Part shown: in pieces, positions 8,547 through 18,531 of the stretch
Position numbering within the stretch: the stretch's first letter is position 1
Layout of the letters: the number at the start of each line of letters is the position of its first letter
Translations under genes and position numbers: made by a program
The notes under the pieces: generated by a model
What the model was told of the DNA's origin: nothing
Seen by the model: the letters and a program-made list of their open reading frames with translations, nothing else
Databases searched by the model: none
NCBI RefSeq assembly: GCF_000021305.1
Contig: NC_011772.1
Span: 844,001 to 908,000, forward strand
Reading direction: 5' to 3'
Length of the DNA stretch: 64,000 nucleotides
From: Bacillus cereus G9842
GTDB lineage: Bacteria > Bacillota > Bacilli > Bacillales > Bacillaceae_G

Positions 8547-10235
8547 TTGAGTACAGGTGTAAAAGCAAACGACGTGAAGACAAAAACAAAAGGAGCAGAT
8601 CTTGTTGTTGATTGTTTAATTAAACAAGGTGTTACACATGTTTTCGGTATTCCAGGAGCAAAGATTGACTCTGTATTTGATGTATTGCAAGAAAGAGGAC
8701 CAGAGTTAATCGTTTGTCGTCATGAACAAAATGCAGCATTTATGGCAGCTGCTATTGGTAGATTAACAGGGAAACCGGGCGTATGTCTTGTAACTTCAGG
8801 ACCAGGGACATCAAATTTAGCGACAGGTCTTGTTACTGCGAATGCGGAGAGTGATCCCGTTGTTGCTTTAGCTGGTGCAGTACCGCGTACGGATCGATTA
8901 AAACGTACGCATCAATCTATGGATAATGCTGCACTATTCGAACCAATCACAAAATATAGCGTAGAAGTAGAGCATCCTGATAATGTGCCAGAAGCACTTA
9001 GTAATGCATTTCGAAGTGCGACTTCCACAAATCCGGGAGCTACTTTAGTAAGCCTTCCGCAAGACGTTATGACTGCGGAAACAACTGTAGAGTCTATCGG
9101 TGCGCTTTCTAAGCCACAGCTTGGAATCGCTCCCACACATGATATTACATATGTAGTAGAAAAAATAAAATCAGCGAAATTACCAGTTATTCTACTTGGT
9201 ATGAGAGCGAGCACAAATGAAGTGACGAAAGCTGTTCGTAAATTAATTGCGGATACAGAACTTCCTGTTGTTGAAACATATCAAGCAGCTGGTGCGATTT
9301 CACGTGAGTTAGAAGATCATTTCTTCGGCCGCGTTGGATTATTCCGTAACCAACCAGGTGATATTTTACTAGAAGAAGCAGACCTTGTGATTTCTATCGG
9401 TTATGATCCAATCGAGTATGATCCAAAATTCTGGAATAAACTTGGCGACAGAACGATTATTCATCTTGACGACCATCAAGCAGATATCGACCATGATTAC
9501 CAACCAGAGCGTGAATTAATTGGAGATATTGCCTTAACGGTAAATAGCATCGCGGAGAAATTACCGAAACTTGTATTAAGTACGAAATCAGAAGCGGTAT
9601 TAGAACGATTACGCGCGAAATTATCAGAACAAGCAGAAGTTCCGAACCGTGCTTCGGAGGGTGTTACGCATCCACTTCAAGTGATTCGTACACTTCGTTC
9701 TTTAATTAGTGACGATACAACTGTTACATGTGACATCGGTTCCCATTCTATTTGGATGGCGAGATGTTTCCGTTCTTATGAACCACGTAGATTATTATTT
9801 AGTAACGGTATGCAAACGTTAGGTGTTGCACTTCCTTGGGCAATCGCAGCTACTTTAGTAGAACCAGGTAAAAAAGTAGTTTCCGTATCAGGTGACGGTG
9901 GTTTCTTATTCTCAGCGATGGAGTTAGAAACGGCGGTACGTTTAAATTCTCCAATCGTCCATCTTGTTTGGAGAGACGGCACATATGATATGGTTGCATT
10001 CCAACAAATGATGAAATACGGTAGAACATCAGCTACAGAGTTTGGTGATGTTGATCTTGTGAAATATGCGGAAAGTTTCGGAGCGTTAGGTCTTCGTGTT
10101 AACACGCCTGATGAATTAGAAGAGGTATTAAAAGAAGCATTAGCAGCAGATGGTCCTGTCATTATTGATATTCCAATTGACTATCGTGACAATATTAAAT
10201 TAAGCGAAAAATTATTACCAAACCAATTAAACTAA
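8547..10235 (+). CDS. alsS: Catabolic acetolactate synthase
   Basis: Condenses two pyruvates to alpha-acetolactate with ThDP, the first step of acetoin/butanediol formation. About 562 residues: N-terminal ThDP Pyr domain with the catalytic Glu in [11 protein letters not shown], central domain, and C-terminal ThDP-binding domain with the [15 protein letters not shown] motif. The FAD-independent catabolic type is inferred from pairing with alsD. ATG 8538 overlaps the Shine-Dalgarno AAAGGGATG, so TTG 8547 is the better start. alsD follows after 16 bases in the same operon, behind a promoter and cre site. No LysR-type alsR is adjacent in this window. Confidence 0.95.
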   Translation: MSTGVKANDVKTKTKGADLVVDCLIKQGVTHVFGIPGAKIDSVFDVLQERGPELIVCRHEQNAAFMAAAIGRLTGKPGVCLVTSGPGTSNLATGLVTANAESDPVVALAGAVPRTDRLKRTHQSMDNAALFEPITKYSVEVEHPDNVPEALSNAFRSATSTNPGATLVSLPQDVMTAETTVESIGALSKPQLGIAPTHDITYVVEKIKSAKLPVILLGMRASTNEVTKAVRKLIADTELPVVETYQAAGAISRELEDHFFGRVGLFRNQPGDILLEEADLVISIGYDPIEYDPKFWNKLGDRTIIHLDDHQADIDHDYQPERELIGDIALTVNSIAEKLPKLVLSTKSEAVLERLRAKLSEQAEVPNRASEGVTHPLQVIRTLRSLISDDTTVTCDIGSHSIWMARCFRSYEPRRLLFSNGMQTLGVALPWAIAATLVEPGKKVVSVSGDGGFLFSAMELETAVRLNSPIVHLVWRDGTYDMVAFQQMMKYGRTSATEFGDVDLVKYAESFGALGLRVNTPDELEEVLKEALAADGPVIIDIPIDYRDNIKLSEKLLPNQLN

Positions 10236-10251
10236 TGGAGGCAGATTTGAG

Positions 10252-11010
10252 ATGACTGTTGCGCAATTAATTGATATTGATGCAAAAAAAACGAAAACGA
10301 GTAATGAAGTATATCAAACATCTACAATGCTTGCGCTATTAGATGGTATATATGATGGTGTGATTAGCTTTGAAGATTTGAAAAAACATGGTGATTTTGG
10401 CATCGGCACATTTGATCAATTAGATGGTGAAATGATTGCATTTGATAATGAATTTTATCATTTACGTTCAGACGGTTCAGCAGAAAAAGTAGAACCAGAA
10501 GAAACAACACCATTTGCTACTGTAACGTTTTTTGAAAAAGAAATGAGTTATACGGTAGAGCATCCGATGAATCGTGAAGAAGTTGAAGCGTTATTACATG
10601 AATTAATGCCAAGTAAAAACTTATTTTACGGTATTCGAATGGACGGTACGTTCCGTGAAGTAAGAACGAGAACTGTTCCAAGACAAGAAAAACCGTATAC
10701 ACCGCTCGTTGAAGTGACGAAATCACAACCAATCTTTTCATTTGAAAATACAGAAGGTACGCTTGCTGGATTTTGGACACCAGATTATGCGCAAGGTATT
10801 GGTGTAGCTGGATTCCACTTACATTATATTGATGATGAAAGAAGCGGGGGTGGACATGTTTTCGACTATGTTATAGAAAACTGTACGATCCAAATTTGTC
10901 AAAAAGCTCATATGCATTTAGCACTTCCAGAAACAGCTGATTTTATGGCGGCTGAATTATCAAGAGAAAACTTAGAGGATAATATTGCAACTGCGGAAGG
11001 TGCAGAGTAA
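10252..11010 (+). CDS. alsD: Alpha-acetolactate decarboxylase
   Basis: A 252-residue cytosolic enzyme converting alpha-acetolactate to acetoin, which limits acidification during overflow metabolism. Family features are the GTFDQLDGEMIAFD segment near residue 50, and the zinc-ligand region HLHYIDDERSGGGHVFDY, whose two His plus the downstream His give the metal site, with a conserved Arg. The length is normal for the family. GGAGG precedes the ATG. It is the second gene of the alsSD operon, followed immediately by a strong terminator. Confidence 0.95.
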   Translation: MTVAQLIDIDAKKTKTSNEVYQTSTMLALLDGIYDGVISFEDLKKHGDFGIGTFDQLDGEMIAFDNEFYHLRSDGSAEKVEPEETTPFATVTFFEKEMSYTVEHPMNREEVEALLHELMPSKNLFYGIRMDGTFREVRTRTVPRQEKPYTPLVEVTKSQPIFSFENTEGTLAGFWTPDYAQGIGVAGFHLHYIDDERSGGGHVFDYVIENCTIQICQKAHMHLALPETADFMAAELSRENLEDNIATAEGAE

Positions 11011-11016
11011 GAGGGA

Positions 11017-11049
11017 AAGACTGTTCCATTTTGGAACAGTCTTCTTTTA
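11017..11049 (+). terminator. alsD terminator
   Basis: AAGACTGTTCC pairs with GGAACAGTCTT around a five-base loop, followed by CTTTTAT. Confidence 0.85.
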
Positions 11050-11061
11050 TTCGTAATGTTA

Positions 11062-11142
11062 TTATTTGTCGATAAATCGATATTTCTTGTCGAACCGTTG
11101 ATATATTGTAAGTTACGATAGATATATTTGAAAGATCATTGA
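11062..11142. repeat. Interspersed GATATATT/TCGAAA repeat, copy 1
   Basis: AT-rich repeat built from short units such as GTCGATAAATCGATAT, TCGAACCGTTGATATAT and GTTACGATAGATATA. A clearly related copy is at 45215-45325 and a more distant one at 20085-20155. Each copy sits just after the terminator of a plus-strand gene. It is probably one of the short dispersed repeats of the B. cereus group; I cannot assign a bcr number. Confidence 0.6.
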
Positions 11143-11148
11143 TATCGT

Positions 11149-11766
11149 TTATTTCTTTGAAACAAACGGATGCCCCTTATAATAAAAACGCCACGGATAA
11201 TGTACAGCTTCTTCTGCATAGTCGATATTAATACGAGGTCCTGCTGCTATTTTATATTGTGATGATATATGTTCATCTTTTGGGACCAGTTCAATATGCA
11301 ATGTGTCACTTTGTAATGATAAGCCTCGTTCTTTTAAAGTAATTCCGAGTGCACGGCATAGTTTGCCAGGACCGCTTGTTAAGTTTTTATATTGCGCTTT
11401 TGTAATGTCTGTTTTGTTGTAGCGCGCTAGTTTTATTTCTTCAATACCGTCTACTGGCTCAAGGGCTCGAATGAGAACACCTTGCGGGGTGCCCACTGGC
11501 GCCGTAATAACGTTAAAACAATGGTACATACCGTAAATTAAATATACGTAAGCATGCCCTGGTGCGCCAAACATAACTTCTGTGCGATCTGTCCGTCTGC
11601 CGCCGTAACTATGTGCGGCCTTATCATCTGGGCCTTTATATGCTTCTACTTCTACAATGATTCCGCTTCGCTTTATGCCGTCTACAATATGAACAAGTTT
11701 TTGCCCGAGTAATTTTTTTGCGACTTCTAACGTATCGCCTTCATAAAAAGAAGGAGGTGCCTGCAT
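11149..11766 (-). CDS. 3-methyladenine DNA glycosylase, AAG/MPG family
   Basis: A 205-residue monofunctional glycosylase that removes alkylated purines (3-meA, hypoxanthine) in base-excision repair. Family features are the N-terminal GxxLVH core, the catalytic region [37 protein letters not shown], the loop GVLIRALEP, and [12 protein letters not shown]. The length is typical of the bacterial proteins. AAAGGAGAT precedes the ATG at 11766. It is transcribed alone, convergent with alsD. Confidence 0.93.
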   Translation of the reverse strand: MQAPPSFYEGDTLEVAKKLLGQKLVHIVDGIKRSGIIVEVEAYKGPDDKAAHSYGGRRTDRTEVMFGAPGHAYVYLIYGMYHCFNVITAPVGTPQGVLIRALEPVDGIEEIKLARYNKTDITKAQYKNLTSGPGKLCRALGITLKERGLSLQSDTLHIELVPKDEHISSQYKIAAGPRINIDYAEEAVHYPWRFYYKGHPFVSKK

Positions 11767-11900
11767 TGTACTATCTCCTTTACTAAGTGTATATGTATAT
11801 AGTAAACCAAATTTTCAGTAGTAATTCTAACTCGTTCTATTTGCTACATTTATTTCATAAATTATGGATAGAGTACAACAGCGAAGAGGGGGAGTGCGAC

Positions 11901-12773
11901 ATGATTTATCGCTTACTAGCTCTTAATATAGATGGGACACTACTATACAACAATGGAAAAATTGCAAAAGGATTAAGAGAAACAATTGAATTTGTGAAAA
12001 GAAAAGATGTATACGTTACGTTATTTACGAGCCGTAATTTTCAATCCGCTCATAAAGTAGCAAAGGCGTTAAAATTAGATTCTATATTAGTGACACATGG
12101 TGGTGCTTTCGTTTCAGCAACGTTAGATAAGCCGTACGTTCAAAGAAGATTATCTGAAGAGAAGACTTTTAACATTGTGCAAGTGTTAGAGCACTTTGAT
12201 TGTAACGTACGTATTTCTCATGAACGGTTTTCGATAGGAAATCGTGAGAGAAATACACCAAACTTAATTGCGCGCACTGTATTATCAAGCGCAGATCCGT
12301 TATTTTATCCAGTTCAATTTGTAGATTCGTTAGGTGACGCGCTTCGTGACCATCCGGTAGCGGCGCCAAAAATTGATGTTCTTTTCCAAAGTAAAGGTGA
12401 AAAAGAACGCGGGCTAAATACATTAAGAAAAGCATTCCAAGATGTAGAGTATGTTGAATGTGATTCAAAACGAATAGAAATCTTGCCGCAAAATGTATCA
12501 AAGTTACGCGGATTACAATTGCTTGGAGAGCATTTAAATATTTCGCTAAATGAAATGGTTGCGATTGGAGATAGTATGGAAGATTTAGAGGTTATTGAAA
12601 ACGTGGGACTTGGTGTAGCGATGGGGAACGCACCTGTAGAGTTAAAGCAAGCAGCAGATTGGATTACACGTTCAAATAGTGAGAACGGTGTAGAATACAT
12701 GATTAAAGAGCATTTCCGTAAGCAATTCCCGCTTCCGTTTTTGAAGAATCATAAAAATACACCGAAACGATGA
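11901..12773 (+). CDS. HAD-superfamily phosphatase, Cof/IIB type
   Basis: About 290 residues. The upstream in-frame extension lacks a ribosome site, whereas AGAGGGGGAGT precedes ATG 11901, giving MIYRLLALNIDGTLL. In the HAD motif I (normally DxDGT) the first nucleophile position reads N (LNIDGT). Motif II is LFTSR and motifs III/IV are the conserved Lys region and AIGDSMEDLEVIE, followed by GVAMGNAP. Substrates of this class are small phosphates (sugar phosphates, flavin, PLP). The Asn in place of the nucleophilic Asp may mean altered or lost phosphatase activity. Single gene ending in a terminator. Confidence 0.85.
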   Translation: MIYRLLALNIDGTLLYNNGKIAKGLRETIEFVKRKDVYVTLFTSRNFQSAHKVAKALKLDSILVTHGGAFVSATLDKPYVQRRLSEEKTFNIVQVLEHFDCNVRISHERFSIGNRERNTPNLIARTVLSSADPLFYPVQFVDSLGDALRDHPVAAPKIDVLFQSKGEKERGLNTLRKAFQDVEYVECDSKRIEILPQNVSKLRGLQLLGEHLNISLNEMVAIGDSMEDLEVIENVGLGVAMGNAPVELKQAADWITRSNSENGVEYMIKEHFRKQFPLPFLKNHKNTPKR

Positions 12774-12780
12774 CAGAAAA

Positions 12781-12806
12781 ACGTAGCTTTTTGGCTACGT
12801 TTTTTT
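12781..12806 (+). terminator. Terminator after HAD gene
   Basis: ACGTAGC/GCTACGT stem with a six-base loop and a run of seven Ts. Confidence 0.8.
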
Positions 12807-13167
12807 GTTGAGCTTATTAAAAGGAATGAAAACGTTTTAAATTGTGAATTGTGTATGGGATTCATACAATTCACTTGAATCCTTTAGAAAACTAATGTAA
12901 AGTGGATGATGTTGCCAAAACAGTTACACCACATGAAATATTCTTCAGATTAATTTTATTGAGCTCCCGTACGTAAAAACATTTCCGCATGATAGTTTAG
13001 TTCACGTATTATTTCAAAAATGAATTGTAGTAATTTTATTAAGTAGTTGTAGCGTTCCTTTGTTTTATTTAAATGGATTATTTTAAGTTAATGTGAGTAA
13101 GACCTGGTACATATGAAATGTGCTTCTTTTTGTGATTTTAGGAAGTTTAAAAGGGGGAATGAATTTC
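12807..13167. other. Leader region of the LPXTG adhesin with alternative hairpins
   Basis: About 360 bases without a gene. At 12844-12874 GTGAATTGTGTATG pairs with CATACAATTCAC. The overlapping segment GGATTCATACAATTCACTTGAATCC can instead form GGATTCA/TGAATCC, so the two structures exclude each other. The segment 12950-13140 is AT-rich, and no confident promoter boxes were chosen. Confidence 0.4.
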
Positions 13168-16100
13168 TTGAGGAAATCATTTAATCAAAAAATTAAAAAG
13201 TTAAGTAGTAGTTTAATAGTTGTATTACTAATATGTATGAATTTTTTAATCCATTTACCATTTAAAGCGGAGGCAGCTACAACAGAGTTAAAAGGTTTAG
13301 GTGATGTATCTTATTACAACGCCATCATTTTTGGAGATCATAGTGCAACGAGTGCGGATATTGAAGGTGCGATGGCTGTTCAGAAAAATATGAACGCATC
13401 AAGTTATACAGTCGTAGCGGCTGCAACTGGAGCAAATAACTTAGCTGGAGCAACTTGGGTAGATGAAGGATATCCATCATTATTACTAGGCGGTCAATTT
13501 ACGAAAGCGGGAGCAGGACAGGTAATTATTCAAGATGGAACAGTGGCGATGACAAAAGACGGTGACCCAGATGGCGCAATGAAAACGTCATATGACCGTA
13601 TCTCTTATAAAGAGCAAGCGGAGATTGATGCTAAGTTTAAAGAATTTAGAAAAGACGTTGATGGTGTAATTGGGGATGCAAGTAAACTATACACTGATAA
13701 GCCAAAAACTAATATGAGCTTTGGAATCGGTGAAGATGTAAACAACCCTAATATTTATGTCTCTTCAGGCCAGACGGGAAAGAAAGCATTTGATGTAAAA
13801 GACGTTTTTCTTCCGAATGTAGAGAATAAAGACTTTATTGTTATTTATTCAGATGCAGAAGAAGTGAGTTTTGGTGGCGGTGCAATTTTGTATGATACAA
13901 GAAATACTGGGATGGCGACGGATTTAATTAATACATCTCAAGCATACGATCCTAATTCATCTTTTACTGAGTTAGCTAGTAAGGTAATTTGGGTATTTCC
14001 TAATGCTACAAAGATAACAACTAAAGGTTATGGTGTAGTAGGTAGTGTGTTTGCACCTAATGCAGTTGTAGAAACAAAAGGTGGTTCTATTAATGGACAA
14101 GCCTATGTTGGAGGATTACACCAAAGAGATGGTTTTGAGGTTCATAACTTTAAATTTAACTGGCCAAAGTGGAATAAACCAGCAGTTGAAAAAGGACATT
14201 TACAAATTAAAAAAGTTGATGAAAACGATGAAAATATTGTTTTAAAAGACGCAAAATTTGATGTTATAGACAAGGATAATAACGTTGTGGCTACTGTTAC
14301 AACAAACGAAAAGGGTATTGCGGAAGTTAAAGATTTACCACTTGGTGACTATTTTGTAAAAGAAATAAATGCACCAGAAGGATATATAAAAGTTGATACA
14401 CCAGTCAAAGTAACAATTGATAATACAAACGTAATTGAACTTGTTATGAAGAATACGAGAAAAGTAGAGAATGGCCAATTTAAATTATTGAAAAAAGATA
14501 GTGAATCTGGTCAACTTCTACCAGGTGCAAAATTTGATGTTATCGATAAAGATGGGAAAGTTGTGGAAACAATTGTTACAGATGATAAAGGTGAAGCCTT
14601 ATCGAAACAACTTCCAGTTGGAAGCTATACATTAAAAGAAGTAGAAGCACCGAAAGGATATGAATTATCATCTAGTTCAGTTTCTGTTGATGTAGAGGCT
14701 AATAAAGTAGTGACTGTAGATGTGGTGAATAAAAAGATCTCCGAAAAAGTAACGGGTCAATTTGAAATCGTGAAAGTAGATGCGAAAGATAAAACGAAAG
14801 TATTATCAGATGCAGAATTCGAAGTGTATAAAGGTGGTAAAAAGGTAGCAGAACTAAAAACAGATGAGAGTGGAAAAGTGATGTCACCGAAATTACCGCT
14901 AGGTGAATACACAGTGAAAGAAACGAAAGCACCAGCGGGCTACAAGCTTTCAAATAAAGAATGGAAAGTAACAATTCAAAACGAGAAAGAAGTAGTAAAA
15001 GTAGAGGCAGAAAACGAAAAAATCTTAGGTTCTCTACAAATTATTAAAATGGATGATAAAGATCAAACGAAACGCTTAGCAGGCGCAAAATTTACATTGA
15101 AAGATGCGAAAGGAAATGTTGTAAAAGAAGGAATTACAACAGATAAGTCTGGAACGGTTAAAGTAGACGGACTTGTGCCAGGTGAATATACGTTAGAAGA
15201 AACAAAAGCACCAGAAGGTTATGAGTTAACAAAACAAATAATTCATGTAACAGTTGACGGTGAAAAAGTTGTTGATGTAAAAGTAACGAACAGTAAGAGC
15301 CTTGGTCAATTCGAAATTGTAAAAGTAGATGCGGAAGATAAAACGAAAGTATTATCAGATGCAGAATTCGAAGTGTATAAAGATGGTAAAAAAGTAGATA
15401 CGTTACGAACAGATAAAACTGGTAAAGTAGTTTCACAGAAATTAGAGCCAGGAAAGTACACATTAAAAGAAACGAAAGCACCACAAGGATATAAGTTGTT
15501 AAAAGAAGAAATTGAAGTCGTTGTAGAAGCAAACAAAGTAGTAGAAGTACAAGTAGAAAACGTAAAAGAACTAGGAAGCTTACAAGTAATCAAAAAGGAT
15601 TCGGAGAGTGGAAAAGTTCTAGCAGGTGCAGAATTTAAATTAAAGAACGAAGCTGGTCAAGTAGTTGGAGAAGCGAAAACAACGAATAAAGACGGCGTTG
15701 TGAAATTCGAAAGCTTAGTGCCAGGAAAGTATACGTTAGAAGAAACGAAAGCACCAGAAGGTTATAAGGCGTTAGAAGTAACAGTAGAAGTAAACGTTGT
15801 AGCAAATGAAGTAGTAAAACAAGAAGTTATGAATGAAAAAGTGAAAGAAGAAATTACAGGTCAATTAGAAATTACAAAGGTAGATGCCAATAATACAAAT
15901 AAAACTTTAGCAGGCGCAGTGTTTGAAATTTGGAAAGACGGAACAAAAATCGACACATTAACAACAAACAAGAGCGGTAAAGTGACTTCTAAGAAGTTAG
16001 AACCAGGAGATTACACTTTAAAAGAAATCCAAGCGCCAGAAGGATATACTTTATCCGATAAGGAAATGAAATTTACGATTTCTAATGAAAAAATTGAAGT

Positions 16101-16506
16101 TGTAAAGCTTCAAATTACAAATAAAAAAGATACAGAAAAAGGTCCGGAAAAACCAGGTGAAGGAACAGAAAAACCAGGTGAAGGAACAGAAAAGCCGGGT
16201 GAAGGAACAGAGAAGCCAGGTGAAGGAACAGAGAAGCCAGGTGAAGGAACAGAGAAGCCAGGTGAAGGAACAGAAAAGCCGGGTGAAGGAACAGAAAAGC
16301 CAGATGAAGGAACAGAGAAGCCGGGTGAAGGAACAGAAAAACCAGGTGAGGGAGTAGAAAAACCTAATTTACCAGAAAAAGGACAAGGTTCTTCTAATAA
16401 TCAACAACTTCCAGCTACAGGACACAATACGAATTACGTTCCATTCATCGGTTTTATGCTTCTGTTACTAGGAATACGTTTAAGATTCATGGCTAAAAAT
16501 AGTTAA
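13168..16506 (+). CDS. LPXTG-anchored adhesin: choice-of-anchor A domain plus seven Cna-B/SpaA repeats
   Basis: A secreted wall protein of about 1112 residues. TTG 13168 is preferred: GGGGG lies 10 bases upstream, while the in-frame ATG 13159 overlaps it. After the signal peptide (ending FKAEA) comes a choice-of-anchor A domain (GDVSYYNAIIFGD to about residue 340). Seven Cna-B prealbumin-like domains follow, each opening with GxLxIxKxD and closing with a PxGYxL segment. Then come ten EKPGEGT heptads, the sortase signal LPATG, a membrane helix and a basic tail. Cna-B domains usually carry Lys-Asn isopeptide bonds and act as stalks for adhesins. A collagen or matrix ligand is likely but unproven. 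Confidence 0.9.
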   Translation: MRKSFNQKIKKLSSSLIVVLLICMNFLIHLPFKAEAATTELKGLGDVSYYNAIIFGDHSATSADIEGAMAVQKNMNASSYTVVAAATGANNLAGATWVDEGYPSLLLGGQFTKAGAGQVIIQDGTVAMTKDGDPDGAMKTSYDRISYKEQAEIDAKFKEFRKDVDGVIGDASKLYTDKPKTNMSFGIGEDVNNPNIYVSSGQTGKKAFDVKDVFLPNVENKDFIVIYSDAEEVSFGGGAILYDTRNTGMATDLINTSQAYDPNSSFTELASKVIWVFPNATKITTKGYGVVGSVFAPNAVVETKGGSINGQAYVGGLHQRDGFEVHNFKFNWPKWNKPAVEKGHLQIKKVDENDENIVLKDAKFDVIDKDNNVVATVTTNEKGIAEVKDLPLGDYFVKEINAPEGYIKVDTPVKVTIDNTNVIELVMKNTRKVENGQFKLLKKDSESGQLLPGAKFDVIDKDGKVVETIVTDDKGEALSKQLPVGSYTLKEVEAPKGYELSSSSVSVDVEANKVVTVDVVNKKISEKVTGQFEIVKVDAKDKTKVLSDAEFEVYKGGKKVAELKTDESGKVMSPKLPLGEYTVKETKAPAGYKLSNKEWKVTIQNEKEVVKVEAENEKILGSLQIIKMDDKDQTKRLAGAKFTLKDAKGNVVKEGITTDKSGTVKVDGLVPGEYTLEETKAPEGYELTKQIIHVTVDGEKVVDVKVTNSKSLGQFEIVKVDAEDKTKVLSDAEFEVYKDGKKVDTLRTDKTGKVVSQKLEPGKYTLKETKAPQGYKLLKEEIEVVVEANKVVEVQVENVKELGSLQVIKKDSESGKVLAGAEFKLKNEAGQVVGEAKTTNKDGVVKFESLVPGKYTLEETKAPEGYKALEVTVEVNVVANEVVKQEVMNEKVKEEITGQLEITKVDANNTNKTLAGAVFEIWKDGTKIDTLTTNKSGKVTSKKLEPGDYTLKEIQAPEGYTLSDKEMKFTISNEKIEVVKLQITNKKDTEKGPEKPGEGTEKPGEGTEKPGEGTEKPGEGTEKPGEGTEKPGEGTEKPGEGTEKPDEGTEKPGEGTEKPGEGVEKPNLPEKGQGSSNNQQLPATGHNTNYVPFIGFMLLLLGIRLRFMAKNS
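16147..16356 (+). repeat. In-frame 21-bp tandem repeat, ten EKPGEGT units
   Basis: Ten consecutive 21-base units, read GAAAAACCAGGTGAAGGAAC plus A, encode EKPGEGT, with one Asp variant (EKPDEGT, unit 8) and a last unit EKPGEGV. They form the wall-spanning stalk before LPATG. Near-identical units are expected to vary in copy number by slippage without shifting the frame. Confidence 0.9.
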
Positions 16507-16516
16507 AAGATGTATA

Positions 16517-16553
16517 AAAGGCATCAGAGATTATACAATCTCTGATGCCTTTT
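16517..16553. terminator. Bidirectional terminator between adhesin and SLH amidase
   Basis: AAAAGGCATCAGAGAT pairs with ATCTCTGATGCCTTTT around a six-base loop. A/T tracts on both sides serve the two convergent genes. Confidence 0.85.
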
Positions 16554-16574
16554 AAATTAATACAGATAAATATT

Positions 16575-18278
16575 TTAAGCTTCAATTACGCTAAGCATTC
16601 TGTTTATAAATGCAGCTGCGTGAGCGCGTTGTGATGGTCCTTTTGGTACGAATTGATTAAATTCATTACCTTTTACAATTCCAAATCCATACACTCTTTG
16701 TACTTCTTGTTTAGCGTAAATTAAGTTTTGGTCTACAAATGGTAGTTCAACTTGTTTTGCAAAAATACCAGCGTGTTTTAGAGAACGATCAATCATAATA
16801 ACAGCTTCTTCACGTGTAATTGTGGTATTTGGATCAAATGTATTATCACCACGTCCGCGGATTATGCCTGCGCTTGCTGCACGATTAATACCGTCTCTTA
16901 AAGATGGGTGTACTTGTTCTAAGTCTGTGAACTTAGCATTTCCACTTGGTAATTGTAAAGCACGAGTAATTAGTGTAGCGAATTCAGCACGCGTTACAAG
17001 ACGTTCTGGGAAGTACTTGCCGTTCCCTTCTCCTTGCATAATGCCTCTAGCTGCTAATTGACGAATGTCTTGTTCATACCATCCACCTGTAATGTCATCA
17101 GTTACTGGATCTTTTTGGTTTTCCTTATAGTATGTTTCAGTTCCTTTTAAGAAAGCATTCCATTGTCCGCGTTGAATCATAAACGCAGGGCAGTTTTTCC
17201 CTGACCAAAATTGATGTTTTTGGACCTTATCTAGAGAAATATTTAAGTCGTTCATTAAATAAGCTGCCAATTTACGGGCATTTTCTACCGCTTTTTCATA
17301 GTTTCCATCTTGATTAACGGCAATTTCAATTCCGATAGATTCATAGTTTCCAGTTTTATTTCCAGCATGCCATCCAACTTCATTTACTGGAAGATGTTGA
17401 TAAATTTCTTTATCATCTACTGTGAAATGCCAAGATGCGGCGCGATCAGCTGTTCCGCGTGCTTGATTATCTAAGAATTTTGCATGATTTAGAGCATTAG
17501 CACCTTTCGCTGTATTAGCCGTTTCGTGAATCGTAATATATTTAGGTACCATCGGGTAGCCAGGGCGAATATCGTCATTTCCTTTAGGGACAATCATTTC
17601 TTTAAATGTAACGCCATAAATATTGTTTGTTTGTAGAGCATCTGGAGCTCTTAATAAACTATTTTTAGCAGAACGAACGTTTTTTAGTAATGAAGCTTTT
17701 GTACCTTCAAATGTAGCAGAAGGTGCATAAATCCATTTTGCTGTTTCATTTATTTGGACTTTAAACCAATTTCCAGCTTGTTCAGTAGGAGTAATGACTT
17801 GTGGCTGTAGTTTCCCTTCTTCGTTAAACGATTGGAACGGAAGTGCATGTATGGAAGCTTCTTCTTTTACGATTAATTTTTGGTTAGATAGTTTATGAAT
17901 CTCTTGAACTTCTAAGCTATTATCATTGTTATCTATCCATCCAGCGCCAGTTGACGTCGTTATGTAGTAAGCATTTCCTTTTTTCTTTGTCGCCGTTACG
18001 ACTTGTTCTGTAATCTCGATATTCGATTTGTTTTTTAAATCATTCGCGGTATATAATGAATGTTTTTTTGAAGTGTATAGTAGGAATTGACCAGTAACCT
18101 CGATATCTTCTTCATGAGTACTATGCTCATTAACATGCTCTTTAATACTTTTAAAAACTTGATCCTCCGTATATACTTCGGCGGATTTTTCAGCACTCTC
18201 TGCAAATGAATAAGTAGGTGCAAGAACAGTTTGTAATGCAAGAGAGAGAGTTAATACACTATAAAATTTCTTTTTCAT
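16575..18278 (-). CDS. SLH-anchored N-acetylmuramoyl-L-alanine amidase (Amidase_2)
   Basis: A 567-residue secreted murein hydrolase. The signal peptide (MKKKFYSVLTLSLALQ) is followed by two SH3-like segments (~45-200). The zinc amidase domain (~235-380) has His in YITIHETANTAKG and His/Cys in KHQFWSGKNCP, the T7-lysozyme-type ligands. Three SLH motifs complete it (EFATLITRAL, TREEAVIMIDRSL, QRAHAAAFINRML). SLH repeats bind pyruvylated secondary cell-wall polysaccharide, made with csaB further along this window. The ribosome site is weak. It cleaves the bond between MurNAc and L-Ala; a role in cell separation is inferred. Confidence 0.92.
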   Translation of the reverse strand: MKKKFYSVLTLSLALQTVLAPTYSFAESAEKSAEVYTEDQVFKSIKEHVNEHSTHEEDIEVTGQFLLYTSKKHSLYTANDLKNKSNIEITEQVVTATKKKGNAYYITTSTGAGWIDNNDNSLEVQEIHKLSNQKLIVKEEASIHALPFQSFNEEGKLQPQVITPTEQAGNWFKVQINETAKWIYAPSATFEGTKASLLKNVRSAKNSLLRAPDALQTNNIYGVTFKEMIVPKGNDDIRPGYPMVPKYITIHETANTAKGANALNHAKFLDNQARGTADRAASWHFTVDDKEIYQHLPVNEVGWHAGNKTGNYESIGIEIAVNQDGNYEKAVENARKLAAYLMNDLNISLDKVQKHQFWSGKNCPAFMIQRGQWNAFLKGTETYYKENQKDPVTDDITGGWYEQDIRQLAARGIMQGEGNGKYFPERLVTRAEFATLITRALQLPSGNAKFTDLEQVHPSLRDGINRAASAGIIRGRGDNTFDPNTTITREEAVIMIDRSLKHAGIFAKQVELPFVDQNLIYAKQEVQRVYGFGIVKGNEFNQFVPKGPSQRAHAAAFINRMLSVIEA

Positions 18279-18531
18279 ATTTTTTTTAACACATTAGATT
18301 ATGGAATCTAGTGTTAACATTCCTCCTTTATATATTGTATTTTCGCTATGTAACGATTTTTTGTACTAATAAATTTTAACAAGAGAAAATCATGATGTCT
18401 ATATACATGAGCGATATTCATAAAAAGAATTATTTGAAAAAATGTAAGAGAAACAGGTAAAACCTTCTGTATTGACCTGTAAACGCCCTTCAAGTAAACT
18501 AAAGAGAGTTTGCAAATGAAAAGGTGATAAT

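Noticed and set aside
16157..16357. 66-codon +1-frame ORF (KEQKNQVKEQKS repeats) in the adhesin gene
   Set aside because: It is an out-of-frame reading of the 21-bp repeat, not a gene.
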